DNA of 64,000 bases from Sporisorium sorghi (GCA_023212695.1 JALCCG010000050.1:1-64000); one strand, 5' to 3'; counted from the stretch's first letter, positions 31,706 to 42,657 are shown. The notes: generated by a model not told the origin, from the sequence alone. A program made the numbers and translations.

Positions 31706-32391
31706 GGAGGAGAAATGTGCCTCGACCTCACGACACTATCTAGCCTGAACCTGTGTGTGCAGAGTGTCGAGGGAGTAGAAAGGAAGGTATTGAGGATGGG
31801 TCGGCTCGCAATGAGTTTGTTGCTGTTGTGCTGCTCAGAAGATGATGTTGTGTAGTGGGAGCAGAGCAAAGTAGAGAGCCGGATCTGGAAGAGTCTTAGG
31901 CCGAGGAAGTCATTGAGTGTAGCCAGAGGAAAGCGCAGCAGCAAAAGGTTGTCGACTCGGACGCAAGTGGTGGTTGACGACGATGATGAAGCAGAACGGC
32001 GAGTCGTATATGTCGCGGTGGCTGTTTCTAGAGAGAGAGAGAGAGAGAGAGCGCAGGCTGTGATTGAAATCTGCAGCTGTTGCGATGGTGATGACGGTGA
32101 CGATGCGGAGTGAGAAGAAGCCCTTTACGATTTGTTGTGCCGCGAAGAAAGAAAACGATGGCCAAGAAAGTGAACAAGAGAAAGATAGATGGCGGAGAGA
32201 TGGATAGTCGGATCACTACGAGCAGTGATCGTTGACGAGAGGCAGAAGAGCAAGAAAGAAAGCTTAGTCGAGTTGAGTCGGCTGAATTTTCGACGTTGCG
32301 GCTGCGAGGCTTGGACGTCACAGCTCTTTGCCTTGCTCTTTCTCTCTCACAGGCGCGCGCAGTCACAGTCACAGGTTGAGATTTGGGTCGA

Positions 32392-32392
32392 G

Positions 32393-32418
<26 letters not shown>
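32392..32418. repeat. (GA)n microsatellite
   Basis: About thirteen GA units. A shorter GA run lies at 32033-32051. Confidence 0.8.
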
Positions 32419-32423
<5 letters not shown>

Positions 32424-32930
32424 CAGCCAAATTGGCTCACAGCGCAACGCTCACCTCGGAAAACCGAAAAATAAAAACAAATCGAAGCGTGCAGCTGCAG
32501 CGTCCAGCGACTCTTGATGGCAGGAAATTGATGGACTGACTCTCTGTTCAAGTGCTTGCTTGGTGCACTGCATCATCATGCCCATTGCGTCAACCAATTT
32601 TTTTTTTAGAAATTGAGCCTCAAAGCAAGATCGAAGGCAGCGGACTGCGAAAACGTCGTCGTTGCCCTGCAGCGTCAAAGCCAAACGCAGACGCAGTCAA
32701 ACAAAAGCTCTCTCTTAGCCTGACGCGGGCCTCCTCCTTGCCATCGTTGCTCGACACAACCTCTCTTTGTTTTTCACAACCGTTCTGACGTTAACGGCTG
32801 CTGCAGATGCACCGCCGAGGTAAATAAGGTTGATCGATCCAGACAGACGACGGTCGAGAGCCATGCCAAGGCCCAAGGAAGCTTGTTGCGAAGCGAGATG
32901 GTCGATCACGATCACTAGTGTCTGTCAGAG

Positions 32931-32960
32931 CGAGGCAAGCCGAGGCAAGCCGAGGCAAGC
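32931..32960. repeat. Three perfect copies of a 10-mer
   Basis: CGAGGCAAGC is repeated three times head to tail with no mismatch. It is not coding. Confidence 0.9.
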
Positions 32961-33472
32961 CTCTCTGCTGACTGCAAGACCCTTCCTTCTCCGATCGCTG
33001 GAGGCTTACGCGCATTCATTGTAGCTCTTGAGTCTGTTGCTTCTGATGGTCGATGCCGGACGGAGAAAGGCGGCTGCCACGGGTCAACCAAATGCGTCAC
33101 AACCAAAACACCGGTGACGGCGACCTGCAAGCGCCCCCCTTTTCGACTTGAGGCCGCAGCACGCTCTCGACCCGTTTGATTGTACAAGGGAGCGAGAGCC
33201 AGCAGGCGGGAATGGAATTGCTGCAGCACCAAGCCATCGTCCCGGACGCTCGCAGCATCGACCCCGGCCCCGCGCGGCATGCCAATTGTGCTTCGAGATC
33301 GGTCCAGACCCTGTTCCCCTCTTTGACGGTGCAGCCAGCAGGCAGACACGACGACGAGCCTGACGAGAGAATTCAGTCGGCGCGTCGGAGAACCAATCCG
33401 GAAACCGGGGTTTCACCATGCATCTGGTGCAGCGCGCTATCTGTACTGCACATCGCACGCCGCCACCATCCT

Positions 33473-33504
33473 ATTTTTTTTTATTTTATTTTATTTTATT
33501 TTTT
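33473..33504. repeat. (TTTTA)n repeat
   Basis: T-rich pentamer repeat within the divergent region. It is the complement type of the AAAAT repeat at 22538. Confidence 0.8.
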
Positions 33505-34123
33505 GCACTCACAAGCCATGTTGAGGTCAAAGCTGATGCTGTGGTCGTCTCAGTCGGCGTCGCTCTTGAGATCGGGCAAGGAGGACACAATGAGCCTACG
33601 ATTGCGATCCCGATGCGCTTGACAGCTGAGAAATCGGGACCAATGCCGTGCTCTCAACCGACTTGCTCAATTCTTCCGTCCCTTGACTTTGATCTTGCTA
33701 CTGAACGTTGAATGTTGCGCCTTGTCTGCTCTGGAATTGTCACAAGCAAATCCTTTCAAGAAGATCAGAGACGATACAAGAGGCAAAGCTGGTTGAGGCT
33801 CGATCAAGAGCAGACCCTGCATGACCATAGACGCAGCCAGCTCCTGTGTTGCTCAGCGGGGTCAAATTATTATGCGCGCCAAGAGTGATAAAGCGTCTGC
33901 CGTTCTAGACCCAAGCAAAAGTCACACTGGTCTTTGAAGAATGATGCTGACCGAGGAGGAGGACATGAGCGCGCGTGGCAAGCCTTGGTGGGAGCAACAA
34001 GGACCCCTGACAGTCCAGGAGCATGTTGGTGAAAAGGGGTCGCGTGGGTTACAATGGCCACATTGCATGCATGCTGCAGGAAAAGCTCACTTTGCACTCC
34101 GACGCCGCCATAGAAAATGCAAA

Positions 34124-34150
34124 GCAAGCAAGCAAGCAAGCAAGCAAGCG
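34124..34150. repeat. (AAGC)n repeat
   Basis: Six to seven copies of a tetramer, about 800 bases before the antiporter start. Confidence 0.85.
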
Positions 34151-34956
34151 CAGCTTTTGCTTTCGTTGTTCGCGCCACTCACTTGTCCGAGAGCATTCCC
34201 ATTGATTTGCGATTGGTGAGCGTCTCGTCGGAATCTCCAGAGCAACAACAAAGAGAGAAGCACGCTGTACTCGGCATATCCGAAGAGAGAGAGAGAGATG
34301 GAGAGATGGAGAGCGAGGTTCGGTGACTGGGTTGCGGTGGCGCGCTAAATTTCGGGAAGAGGCTTTGGCAGCCAAGAAACAGAAAATGGAAAAGTCGTGT
34401 TGCTCTTTCTCCCTTTTTTTTTTTTTTTTTTCTCCACCATCGCCCGCCTGCTTGTCAGCCAGCCCCGTCCGTGCTTAGCTTGGCGCACCTCCTCGCCGAC
34501 TCCAAAGTCGAGCAGAAGCGAAGCGTGCGCAACTCACTCTCGGACCAACCGACTCTCCGCCACACCACCAATTTGGCTCCTTGCAGTCAGCCTCAAAAGC
34601 CAGCTCTTTTCCTTTCGCAGTGCACGCTCGCTTCGCCTCGTCAAGGTGGCAGTTGGCGCCCCTCTTTTCGATCGACTCCGCCTGTCTCTCACCCTCGTCA
34701 GGCGCAACATCATCAGCCCTATAAGGAGCTCCTTGACCTCTGTTCTCGCCTCGCTCCATCCTCACTACCATCATCACCAACATCAACGCACCCTGACACA
34801 TCCGCGCTGTCCTCCGCTCACTCCTTCTCTGCGCAGGTCGTAGATACATCCGAGTTTCTCAATCGTTGCTCACGAGCAAAGCTGTTGCGACCAGCTCCCA
34901 CATAGCATACACCGACCCTGCTGCATTAAACCGCAACGTAGCGCTCTTCCACCACC

Positions 34957-37900
34957 ATGACGAGATTCTTGGTGCCACGCGCTGCTGACAGCGTCATCAG
35001 TGGCGCCGATCCCACCCAGTTCGAGACCTCCAATCCGCTTCGGCTCTTCATCATTCAGGCCGCCATCATCATCATTGTCACCCGCGTCCTCGGCTTTCTG
35101 CTTCAAAAGATCCGCCAGCCGCGTGTCATCGCCGAGGTCATTGGCGGCATCTTGCTCGGTCCCACCGCCATGGGTCGCATCCCCGGCTTCACAAAGCACA
35201 TCTTCCCCTCTCCTTCTCTCCCCTACCTCAACCTCGTCTCGACGCTCGGTCTCGTCTTGTTTCTCTTCCTCGTCGGCCTCGAAGTCGATGTGCGCGTCAT
35301 TCGTCGCTGCGCCAAGGAATCCACCGCCATCAGCGTCGCTGGCATGGTGCTGCCCTTTGGTCTTGGAGCTGCTGTGTCTGTTGGCATCTACAACACCTTT
35401 ATCAACAAGGACAATGTCTCCTTTGGTCACTTTGTCCTCTTTACCGGCGTCGCCATGGCCATTACCGCCTTCCCCGTACTTGCTCGCATTCTCACCGAAA
35501 CCAAGCTGCTCTACACCAAGGTCGGCGTCATTGTGCTTGCCGCTGGTGTCGGCAACGACGTCGTCGGCTGGGTCCTCCTCGCCTTGACTGTGGCCCTTGT
35601 CAATGCCGACACGGGCCTCACCGCACTCTACATTCTTCTCTGCGCCATCGGCTGGGTCATCGTCCTCTTCTTCCTCATCAAGCCGCCCTTTATCTGGCTC
35701 GCTCGCCGCACCGGCAGCTTCGAAAACGGCCCCAACCAGGTCATGATCATGATCACTCTCTTGCTCGTCCTCGTCAGTGCCTGGATCACCGACATCATCG
35801 GCGTCCACCCCATCTTTGGCTCGTTCCTCGTCGGTCTTATGATCCCGCACGAAGGCGGCTATGCCATCGCCCTCACCGAAAAGATGGAGGATCTCGTCCT
35901 CGTCATCTTTTTGCCCATCTACTTTGCACTCTCCGGCCTCAAGACCAACTTGGGAGATCTCAACTCGGGCAAAGCCTGGGCATACACGGTCGCCATCATC
36001 GTCATTGCCTTTTTCTCAAAGTTCATCGGCTGCGCTGCAGCCGCGAGGGCGTTCGGCTTCAACTTGCGCGAGTCGGCCGCAGTGGGCACGCTCATGTCGT
36101 GCAAAGGTCTCGTCGAGCTCATCGTGCTCAACATTGGCCTCTCTGCCGGCATCCTCGACACGCGCGTGTTCTCCATGTTTGTGCTCATGGCCGTCGTGTC
36201 CACTGTCATCACCACGCCCTTGACGCTCTGGATCTATCCAGAGAGCCACCGCACTCGCCTCGACGACGCTTCCATCCACTCGCACCGTGGCGGCGGTCGC
36301 GGCGGCGATGGCAAGACGGGCTCTGGCCAAGACGAGGAGGACGACCACGAGACCAGCTCTCGTCTCTCGCCCAAGCGTCTGCTCGTGGTGCTCAGCAGCT
36401 TTGAGCATCTTGCTGGTCTCATGACCTTGGTTCAGCTCATGCAGCCCACGCTGGCGGCTGCCAACGCTGGTTCGAGCGATTCTGCTGAAGAGAAAGCGGC
36501 ATCACACCCGGGGCTGCGTCATCGCGGCTCTAAGCAGACTTCGTCCGCATCCGAGGGCGAAGCAGCCGAAAAGTCGACCGAGACGGGCGATGACGGCGAT
36601 CCTTCCAACCACGGCGCCGAGTATCACACGCCCGTCCTCGCCTCGCAGGCTCCCTATGCTTCGGCGCTTGCTGCAGGCTGCTCTCGCGCTCAGATCAGCA
36701 TCGATGCTCTGCGACTCGTCGAGCTCACCGACCGCACCTCGGCGGTCATGAAGGTGTCCGAGTCCGAGGGCACGATGCGCGCCGACCCCATCATCAACGT
36801 CTTCCAGACATTTGCGCACCTCAACGGTCTGCCGGTCCAGTCGACAATGTCGGTGATCCCGCAGGAAGAGTTTGCCACTGCCGTCACTCGTCGCTGCAAA
36901 GCGGCTGGCTCGAATTTCATTATCCTGCCCATGACTCTGGCGCAGGCGTCTGCAAACGGCAATAACAACAACAATGGCGGCGGCGGTTCAAGCGGAGGAG
37001 TGGGAGGGCACGATGCTGGTGCTGCTGGGGTAGGACCTTCATCGCCTCTGGCTGCGACGCTTGCCAATCCGCTCGAAAACCTGTTTGGCGGTGGATGGGC
37101 GTCCAACCCGTCCGAAGGGTTGAAGGGACGATACTCGGCTCACCACTTCAACGTGGTGCGCAAGATCATCCAGACGGCCGAGACGGATGTCGGTTTGCTG
37201 ATCGAGCACAAAGCTGCGCAGTCGAGCTCGAGCGGCGAGCGCAGCCAGCAAGGCATGCTCTCGCGTGTCGGCTCGCAGCCCATCCTGCTGGCGTTCATGG
37301 GTGGACCAGATGACCGCGCTGCACTGGATCTTGTCGCTAGGCTGTGCGCCAACAACCGCAACCTGTCGGTGCTGGTGGTGCGCATGAGCCGCATCTCGTC
37401 GGAAGAAGCGGGCGAGGACCAGCTGCCCACGGTTCCACCCACGGTGCACCACGAGCTGAGCCTCAACTATGCGCAGCAGGCAGCGCTCCGTGCGGGCGGC
37501 GGCAGCGGTGGTGGCAACATGGACACGATCTACCCCACGCAGCACACGGGTGCGCGTTCGGGTGCGCCGCTGCAGTCGGCACTCGAAGCGACGCTCCAAG
37601 ACGATCTGGCGCTGCAACGGGTCGAGGACCAGATCGCAGCGGATCGCTTCAACGGCCGGCTCAGCATTCAGACGGTTGCCACGGCGCGGCCTCTGCGCGA
37701 GCTCATGCAGCTGACCGAGACGCACCAGCCGGCCATGGTGGTTGTTGGTCGCGGCAGGCGCAACCCGACGCAGACGCACCGGGATGAGCTGAAGGCGCTG
37801 ATCCAGAAGCACCACTCGGGGGACGCAGCCGAGAGGCAGTTGAATAGCGAGATCACCAAGGTGATTGGGGAGTGTGCTACGGCGCTGACGTTTGTGGATG

Positions 37901-37959
37901 CGAGTGTGGGGGCTAGTACGTTGGTGATTGCGGCTGGATTTCGAGCGGGAAGCATGTAG
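34957..37959 (+). CDS. KHA1: K+/H+ antiporter of the CPA2 family (Kha1-like)
   Basis: One exon, 1000 residues. The first about 430 residues form a monovalent cation:proton antiporter domain with about 12 membrane segments. Family blocks include RQPRVIAEVIGGILLGPTAMG, LNLVSTLGLVLFLFLVGLEVD, AFPVLARIL, and the ion-pocket region AAGVGNDVVGWVLLAL with adjacent Asn-Asp. The soluble C-terminal half has two regions like the USP-type domains of plant CHX antiporters (KRLLVVLSSFEHLAGLMTLV, and ILLAFMGGPDDRAALDLVA). Between them lies a Gly/Asn/Ser-rich linker (ANGNNNNNGGGG). Yeast Kha1 acts in internal membranes and affects K+ and pH balance; the same is inferred here. Length is near the family's usual 850-900 plus linkers. 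Confidence 0.92.
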   Translation: MTRFLVPRAADSVISGADPTQFETSNPLRLFIIQAAIIIIVTRVLGFLLQKIRQPRVIAEVIGGILLGPTAMGRIPGFTKHIFPSPSLPYLNLVSTLGLVLFLFLVGLEVDVRVIRRCAKESTAISVAGMVLPFGLGAAVSVGIYNTFINKDNVSFGHFVLFTGVAMAITAFPVLARILTETKLLYTKVGVIVLAAGVGNDVVGWVLLALTVALVNADTGLTALYILLCAIGWVIVLFFLIKPPFIWLARRTGSFENGPNQVMIMITLLLVLVSAWITDIIGVHPIFGSFLVGLMIPHEGGYAIALTEKMEDLVLVIFLPIYFALSGLKTNLGDLNSGKAWAYTVAIIVIAFFSKFIGCAAAARAFGFNLRESAAVGTLMSCKGLVELIVLNIGLSAGILDTRVFSMFVLMAVVSTVITTPLTLWIYPESHRTRLDDASIHSHRGGGRGGDGKTGSGQDEEDDHETSSRLSPKRLLVVLSSFEHLAGLMTLVQLMQPTLAAANAGSSDSAEEKAASHPGLRHRGSKQTSSASEGEAAEKSTETGDDGDPSNHGAEYHTPVLASQAPYASALAAGCSRAQISIDALRLVELTDRTSAVMKVSESEGTMRADPIINVFQTFAHLNGLPVQSTMSVIPQEEFATAVTRRCKAAGSNFIILPMTLAQASANGNNNNNGGGGSSGGVGGHDAGAAGVGPSSPLAATLANPLENLFGGGWASNPSEGLKGRYSAHHFNVVRKIIQTAETDVGLLIEHKAAQSSSSGERSQQGMLSRVGSQPILLAFMGGPDDRAALDLVARLCANNRNLSVLVVRMSRISSEEAGEDQLPTVPPTVHHELSLNYAQQAALRAGGGSGGGNMDTIYPTQHTGARSGAPLQSALEATLQDDLALQRVEDQIAADRFNGRLSIQTVATARPLRELMQLTETHQPAMVVVGRGRRNPTQTHRDELKALIQKHHSGDAAERQLNSEITKVIGECATALTFVDASVGASTLVIAAGFRAGSM

Positions 37960-38233
37960 AGCGTATACCCACGAAGACACGGGCTGATAGGCGAGCGGCG
38001 GAGGCGTCGACAGGCGTGTGCTCTACGACGATGTTCCGGATGGATGTTTTGGAAATGACTTTTATGGATGGCGATGCGTTACTTGTCACGGTGTGTTCAA
38101 TATACCCCTTTCGATATCCCTCCTCCCTTCCTCTATCTCGATGCGTGATGAGGAGACCGCATCCATTCTCGCAACACTTCACCCCTCCTTACCAGCATCA
38201 CCACCACCACCCCGCGACCCGCCCTGCCTCCCA

Positions 38234-39124
38234 CTACGTCGGCTTCGTATTGCTACCGCTGCTGCTCTTGGAAACGCCCACCTTGGCGTACGGATCGTCG
38301 CTCGTGCCGAAGATGGACTTTTTGAGCGTCTTGTTCTTGGTGGCCTTGCTGGCAAACTTTTGCCACGAGGCGGCTTTGGCCTGTTGGAGCTGCGACTTGT
38401 GCTCGCGGCGCACGAGCTTTTTCTCGTTGCGGTGCTTGCGGAGTGCGCGTTCGTCTAGCGGTGCGGAGGGCGCCGAAGGGGCCGGAGCAGGAGGAGGTGG
38501 GTATGTGTTTGTAGGTGGTGGTGGTGGAGGAGGGTATGTGTTGGTAGAAGGTGGAGGGGGAGGTGGTGTTGATGATGACGAGGGTGGTGGCGGAGGAGGG
38601 TGTGGATGAGATGTTGTCGGCGGTGCTGGTGGTGGCGGCGGGAGGGGTGCGGTTGATGGCGGTGGCGGCGGTGGTGATGCAGCAGCAGCAGCGTCGGCTG
38701 ACACCCCGTCGCCCGCAGTGCTCGACCTCACATGCTCCTCCTTGACCACCTCTGAATTGCCATACCCCGTATAGCGCACCCTGTACCTCCCTCCTCCCTT
38801 CACACCCTCTACCACGGCGGGGTAGAACCACCCATCGGCCGAGTACCGCGCCTCCACGCGCTGGCCTACCCGGAACGCCCCTGTCCCCACAGCCGTATCC
38901 TTCCCCTTTCCGCCATTACTGCCCGAGCCCCCTGTATACGAGACCGGTGCATCGTGTGAAGTCTCGGCTGGGGGAGATGGCTCAACAAGCGAGCGCGTGA
39001 GCCGGATCAGATTCTCGAGCTCCGACTTGAGCTGCACCAAATCGGCGTTGGAGGGATCCTTGCTAAGCGCGGTGCTGACTTGGTCGAGCTGCAGCGTGTA
39101 CAGCTCTAGTTCGCTCGAGTCCAT
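38234..39124 (-). CDS. Tudor-domain splicing factor, SPF30/SMNDC1-like
   Basis: One exon, 296 residues. A short coiled N-terminal helix (LQLDQVSTAL, LVQLKSELENLIRLT) resembles SPF30. The Tudor domain spans about 83-135 (GQRVEARYSADGWFYPAVVE ... YRVRYTGYGNSEVV), with aromatic residues suited to binding symmetric dimethyl-arginine. A proline-rich linker fills about 150-222. The C-terminus keeps the SPF30 tail: a basic helix, then WQKFASKATKNKTLKKSIF and DDPYAKVGV. SPF30 joins the U4/U6.U5 tri-snRNP to the prespliceosome in animals. The proline block is the unusual part. It diverges from the alpha/beta hydrolase gene. Confidence 0.85.
   Translation of the reverse strand: MDSSELELYTLQLDQVSTALSKDPSNADLVQLKSELENLIRLTRSLVEPSPPAETSHDAPVSYTGGSGSNGGKGKDTAVGTGAFRVGQRVEARYSADGWFYPAVVEGVKGGGRYRVRYTGYGNSEVVKEEHVRSSTAGDGVSADAAAAASPPPPPPSTAPLPPPPPAPPTTSHPHPPPPPPSSSSTPPPPPPSTNTYPPPPPPPTNTYPPPPAPAPSAPSAPLDERALRKHRNEKKLVRREHKSQLQQAKAASWQKFASKATKNKTLKKSIFGTSDDPYAKVGVSKSSSGSNTKPT
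38461..38677. repeat. Proline-codon repeat in the SPF30-like gene
   Basis: GGT/GGC/GGA-rich triplets on the plus strand encode poly-Pro stretches with two copies of a TNTYPPPP motif, a likely site of in-frame slippage. Confidence 0.75.
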
Positions 39125-39628
39125 CGCTGTTGTGTTCCGCTGAGCACGCTGTCGTGCCGCGATGAGATGGGGTTGATGAGGGGCGGCGATGAGAGATATA
39201 TCGATGCCAAGATGCGTTCAGGGTCCCTCGGAGCAACGCTGCAAGGCGGGAATTTCTTCCACTTCGAGGTGGTTGACGGTCTAACACATCGCAAAATATC
39301 GCGCGCCGGTTACCGCTGCTTTGGCGAATCGCTCGGTGATGGTGAGAGGGTGGTGGTGGTGGTGACCTCGAACAGCCTTTCAACTTGTTGCCGGTGCGTC
39401 TAGCCCCCGCAAACAGGTGGTGGTTGAAAGGTCGATCTTGTGCGGCTACTTGGCCCATTGTGGCATCAAGCTCGATTCTTTTCCTTGTCCCCTCCTCCCC
39501 ATGACCCTGGATCGTCGCCCCTCACCCTCCCGCACCATCATCGAGCACCGTCATTACCACCACCACCACCACCACCACCGTCCATCTCTGCACCACATCG
39601 CAAGCTACCCCTCCTCCTCTTTCCCAGC
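39125..39628. other. Divergent promoter of the SPF30-like and hydrolase genes
   Basis: About 500 bases with a TATATCG block near 39197, a (GGT)n stretch at 39347-39362 and a (CAC)n stretch at 39557-39582. No other gene is seen. Confidence 0.55.
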
Positions 39629-40591
39629 ATGTCGGCCTCGTCGACGCAATTCTTCACGCTCCCGGACGGCTCCGGATGCCGGATGGCGTACCGCATCTAC
39701 ACGCCTTCTTCGTCCACCGCGCTCTCCCGCCCACCTCTGTTCCTGATCAACGGCCTCTCGGCAGTCATGGCGGATTGGACACCCCTGTTCGAGTCCCTGG
39801 GAGCAACGCGTACAGTCGTGATCTCGGACCACCGGGGCATCGGCGAGTCTACCGTCGCGGACAAGTGGTCGCAAGACCTTACGCTTGAGACGATGGGCTT
39901 GGACGTTGTGCATCTCGCGCACCATCTGAACTACACCACGACGGTGGACGTGTTGGGATTCTCGATGGGCGGGCACATCGTGCAAGCGCTCCTCTCGTCC
40001 GCCGAGATCGCACGGGTGGACAAGGACGGGCATGTGGAGCTGGATGGCAAAGTGAAAGTGCGGCGTGCGGTGCTGAGCGCGACCATGACGAAGCTCCCCC
40101 GCGGCGAGGCAGATCTCAACGCGCTCAACGACCAAGCCGCCCAGATCCAGGACAGGCAGAAACGCAACGATTACGTGACGCAACAAATGATGCTCCTGCA
40201 GTACCACCCCGCCGCCCTCGGCCCAGGTAAGGCAATGCAGAAGCAGTTTGAACACAGACTCAACGTCGCACGCACAACCACGCGCCCAGCGAGCATCATA
40301 GCCCTGCAGTTCCTCGCTATCCAACAGGCCGACTTGCGCAAACACCTCCACCGCATCCCCGCGACGCTACAGGTCATGGTCATTCATGGCAAGAGGGACC
40401 AGATGGTGCGCTACGACGAAAGCGAGCGTATTTTGGAAGGCATCAAGCACGCTCGCAGGCTGGCTACGCCGAGTGATGAGTTCGGCCACTTCTGGTACGA
40501 CTACTTTGACATTCAGTTCTGGACACGCAGCATTGCGGAGTTCTTGGACCATGGCAGGGTTGCTGGGCAGCCGAGCGAGTCGAAGCTCTAG
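39629..40591 (+). CDS. Alpha/beta hydrolase
   Basis: One exon, 320 residues. The fold is shown by LFLINGLSAVMADW (oxyanion region), VVISDHRGIGEST, the nucleophile elbow GFSMGG, then IHGKRDQMV (acid Asp) and DEFGHFWYDYF (likely catalytic His). A helical lid lies between the elbow and the acid. The order and spacing fit esterase, lipase or epoxide-hydrolase-type members, so the substrate cannot be fixed. No signal peptide is visible from the ATG at 39629. The frame is open further upstream to 39440, but there the only start-like codon is GTG, and the sequence is His/Pro-rich leader. Confidence 0.85.
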   Translation: MSASSTQFFTLPDGSGCRMAYRIYTPSSSTALSRPPLFLINGLSAVMADWTPLFESLGATRTVVISDHRGIGESTVADKWSQDLTLETMGLDVVHLAHHLNYTTTVDVLGFSMGGHIVQALLSSAEIARVDKDGHVELDGKVKVRRAVLSATMTKLPRGEADLNALNDQAAQIQDRQKRNDYVTQQMMLLQYHPAALGPGKAMQKQFEHRLNVARTTTRPASIIALQFLAIQQADLRKHLHRIPATLQVMVIHGKRDQMVRYDESERILEGIKHARRLATPSDEFGHFWYDYFDIQFWTRSIAEFLDHGRVAGQPSESKL

Positions 40592-40651
40592 AGCTCGGTC
40601 AACGGTCACCACCACCACCATCAGCAGCAGCAGTAATACAACGGATGTTTT

Positions 40652-40661
40652 TTTATTTATT
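40652..40661 (-). terminator. Candidate polyadenylation signal of fimbrin
   Basis: Two overlapping AATAAA motifs on the minus strand lie about 75 bases past the fimbrin stop, in a convergent gap of only 142 bases. Confidence 0.4.
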
Positions 40662-40733
40662 ACAATCTCTCCTCGTACAGCTCTGCCAAAGTATGGTCTT
40701 ACATTCGCTTGGTATCCTCCTCCTGACCTCCTA

Positions 40734-42657
40734 CTAAGACTGGATAGCCATCAACGAGCCGACAAACGTCAGGATGAGCCTCTGTCGCAGCTCGATAATG
40801 TCTTCCGGCACCAAAAAGATGAGTGCGCCCAACTTCCTCGCGATGCTGATGGCCAGCTTGGCGTTCATCTTGCTCTCGTCCTCGGTTCTGCCCTGGTTGA
40901 CCAGGCTGTAGTCCACGATGCCAGGGCGAAGCGCATTGAGCAAGTCGAGGAAGAAGATGGCCGTCTTGAGCTGTGGATCCTTGAACGAGCGGATCTGGGT
41001 CGACTTGCCGCTCGACTTGACCAGGTTGTTGGCCCACGCGACCATGTCTGCGTCGCTGACGCCACGGCCTCCCTTGGAGAGCGAGGACAGGGTCTTGGTG
41101 ATGTTGAGTCGCATCAGCTGCCACACGAGACCCAGGGTGAGCGTCTTGGTGCCGTCGACGATATCGGCGCCCTGGATGCCGACAATGTGCATGTTGGACG
41201 CCTTGGCGAGGTCGACGGCGTAGTTTGTGTTTTCCACCGCCTTGAAACGCGACAGCTCCTGACCCTCTTTGGGCTTGCTCACCCGACGCCAGGTGACCGA
41301 GCCGGGGATGACCTTGTCGAACGCTTGCAAGATGACGGTGCCGTCCTTGAGATCCTCGAACAAGTTGTAGACACCCGGCTCGACATCGAGACTGTTGAGC
41401 CAGAGGGTGAAGACACGCGCCTCGCGCTCGCCTTCGGCATCGAAATCCTCAATCTCGACGGGAGGCGCCTCCTCCAACGGCTCGAGACAGGGCCAGGTGT
41501 TGAAGAGATGCGCGACAAAGGCCAGGTTGAGCTTAGGGTTACCCGCCACCATGGAACCAGGCGTCAAGTACTTGCGACAGCCGATGGCATCTGCACGCTG
41601 CAGCACCATCTCGGCACGCTGCACGACGTCGTTCTGCTGCAAGGGAGCGCGGTCGCACTGGTCGGGCTTGAGCTGGTTGAGCAAGACCGTGTAGTTTTCA
41701 CCATCCGAAACATCCTTGCTGAAGTTGGCGACGCGACGGTGCCAGTTGGCGGCCTTGAGGTGGTAGTTGACCCAGCGGAGCAAGATCTGATCCGGTGGGA
41801 GGCGCAAGAATTCTTCGAGGGTCTCGCCTTCGTCCAAGAGACGGTAGAGCTCTGGATGGTTCTTCAGATCGATCTTGCTGAGCAGACCACGTCGAATGAT
41901 TTGCCAGACCAAGCCCAAGATGAGATGCTCCTTGCCGTCGATGATGTCCTGCGGGCCAATGTTGACAACACTGCAACCGATGGCCTTGGCGGAGGTGATG
42001 ACGATGTTGTTGTTCTCGGTCATCTGGAAGGCGTTGGGAGCTTTGCCGCCCTTGCCAAAGTTGAGGACACGCTCGTCGATGGTGTCGGCGACCGAGTCGT
42101 TGATGAGCTTGCAGAGCACGAGACCGTCTCGGCACTCATCGAAGAGCTGGAAGGTGTCGGTGGGGATGGGCAGCCGCTCGCCGATGTGAACATCTCCGGC
42201 GAGGTTGGAATTGATGTGACGGGTGAACTCGGTGCGTTCATCCTCGTTGATGGTGTGCTGGGTGGAAGAGGTGGCGCCTTTGACAAACACCTTGCCCTTG
42301 GTGACGACACCAGCGGAAGCGTTGCGGCCGGCGCGGATTTTTGCGAGGAGATCGACGTAGTCATCGAGCTCGACTCGACCGGATGCATCCAAGTCGACCT
42401 CCTTGAGCGTTTCGCGGACCTGGTCGTAGGTGGCATCGCCTTGATCTTGGACGGCCTTGATAACGTCTTGCTTTGGAATGCTGCCCTTTTCTTCGACATC
42501 GAGGGTGCGGAAGCGAGAGATGAGGCCCATCATTTCCTCTTGAGAGCTGTTGTCAGAGGTGGAGAGAATCGTCAGCATTATTTTGGGGCATTGACCAGGA
42601 GATGGGTTGTGTGACTTACAATTGAGGATATTTCCTCTGAAGCTTGATTGCCTCCAT
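40734..42657 (-). CDS. SAC6: Fimbrin (actin-bundling protein)
   Basis: The model is complement(join(40734..42546,42620..42657)), 616 residues. Exon 1 is only 38 bases and encodes MEAIKLQRKYPQ, matching the conserved fimbrin N-terminus. The intron (42547-42619) has GTAAGT and ACAACAG borders. Two EF-hand-like segments follow (LDVEEKGSIPKQDVI and DLDASGRVELDDYVDLLAKI), then four calponin-homology domains in two actin-binding pairs; examples are LCKLINDSVADTIDERVLNF, HLILGLVWQIIRRGLLSKID and TLTLGLVWQLMRLNI. It cross-links actin filaments in cortical patches and cables and is needed for endocytosis in yeasts. Length is typical of fungal fimbrins. Confidence 0.95.

Larger units (their letters stand above)
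31706..34956. other. 3.25 kb divergent region between the histidine kinase and the K+/H+ antiporter
   Basis: No gene is supported on either strand. It contains GA runs (32033-32051, 32392-32418), a threefold 10-mer (32931-32960), a TTTTA repeat (33473-33504), an AAGC repeat (34124-34150), a T run (34413-34430) and a C/T-rich leader before the ATG at 34957. Confidence 0.55.

Noticed and set aside
39440..39628. N-terminal extension of the alpha/beta hydrolase
   Set aside because: The only start-like codon is GTG and the sequence is His/Pro-rich leader; the ATG at 39629 precedes the fold directly.
40386..42614. Long open frame (742 codons) on the plus strand opposite fimbrin
   Set aside because: It is the mirror of a highly conserved gene in GC-rich DNA; the fimbrin reading has clear EF-hand and calponin-homology motifs and the mirror has none.
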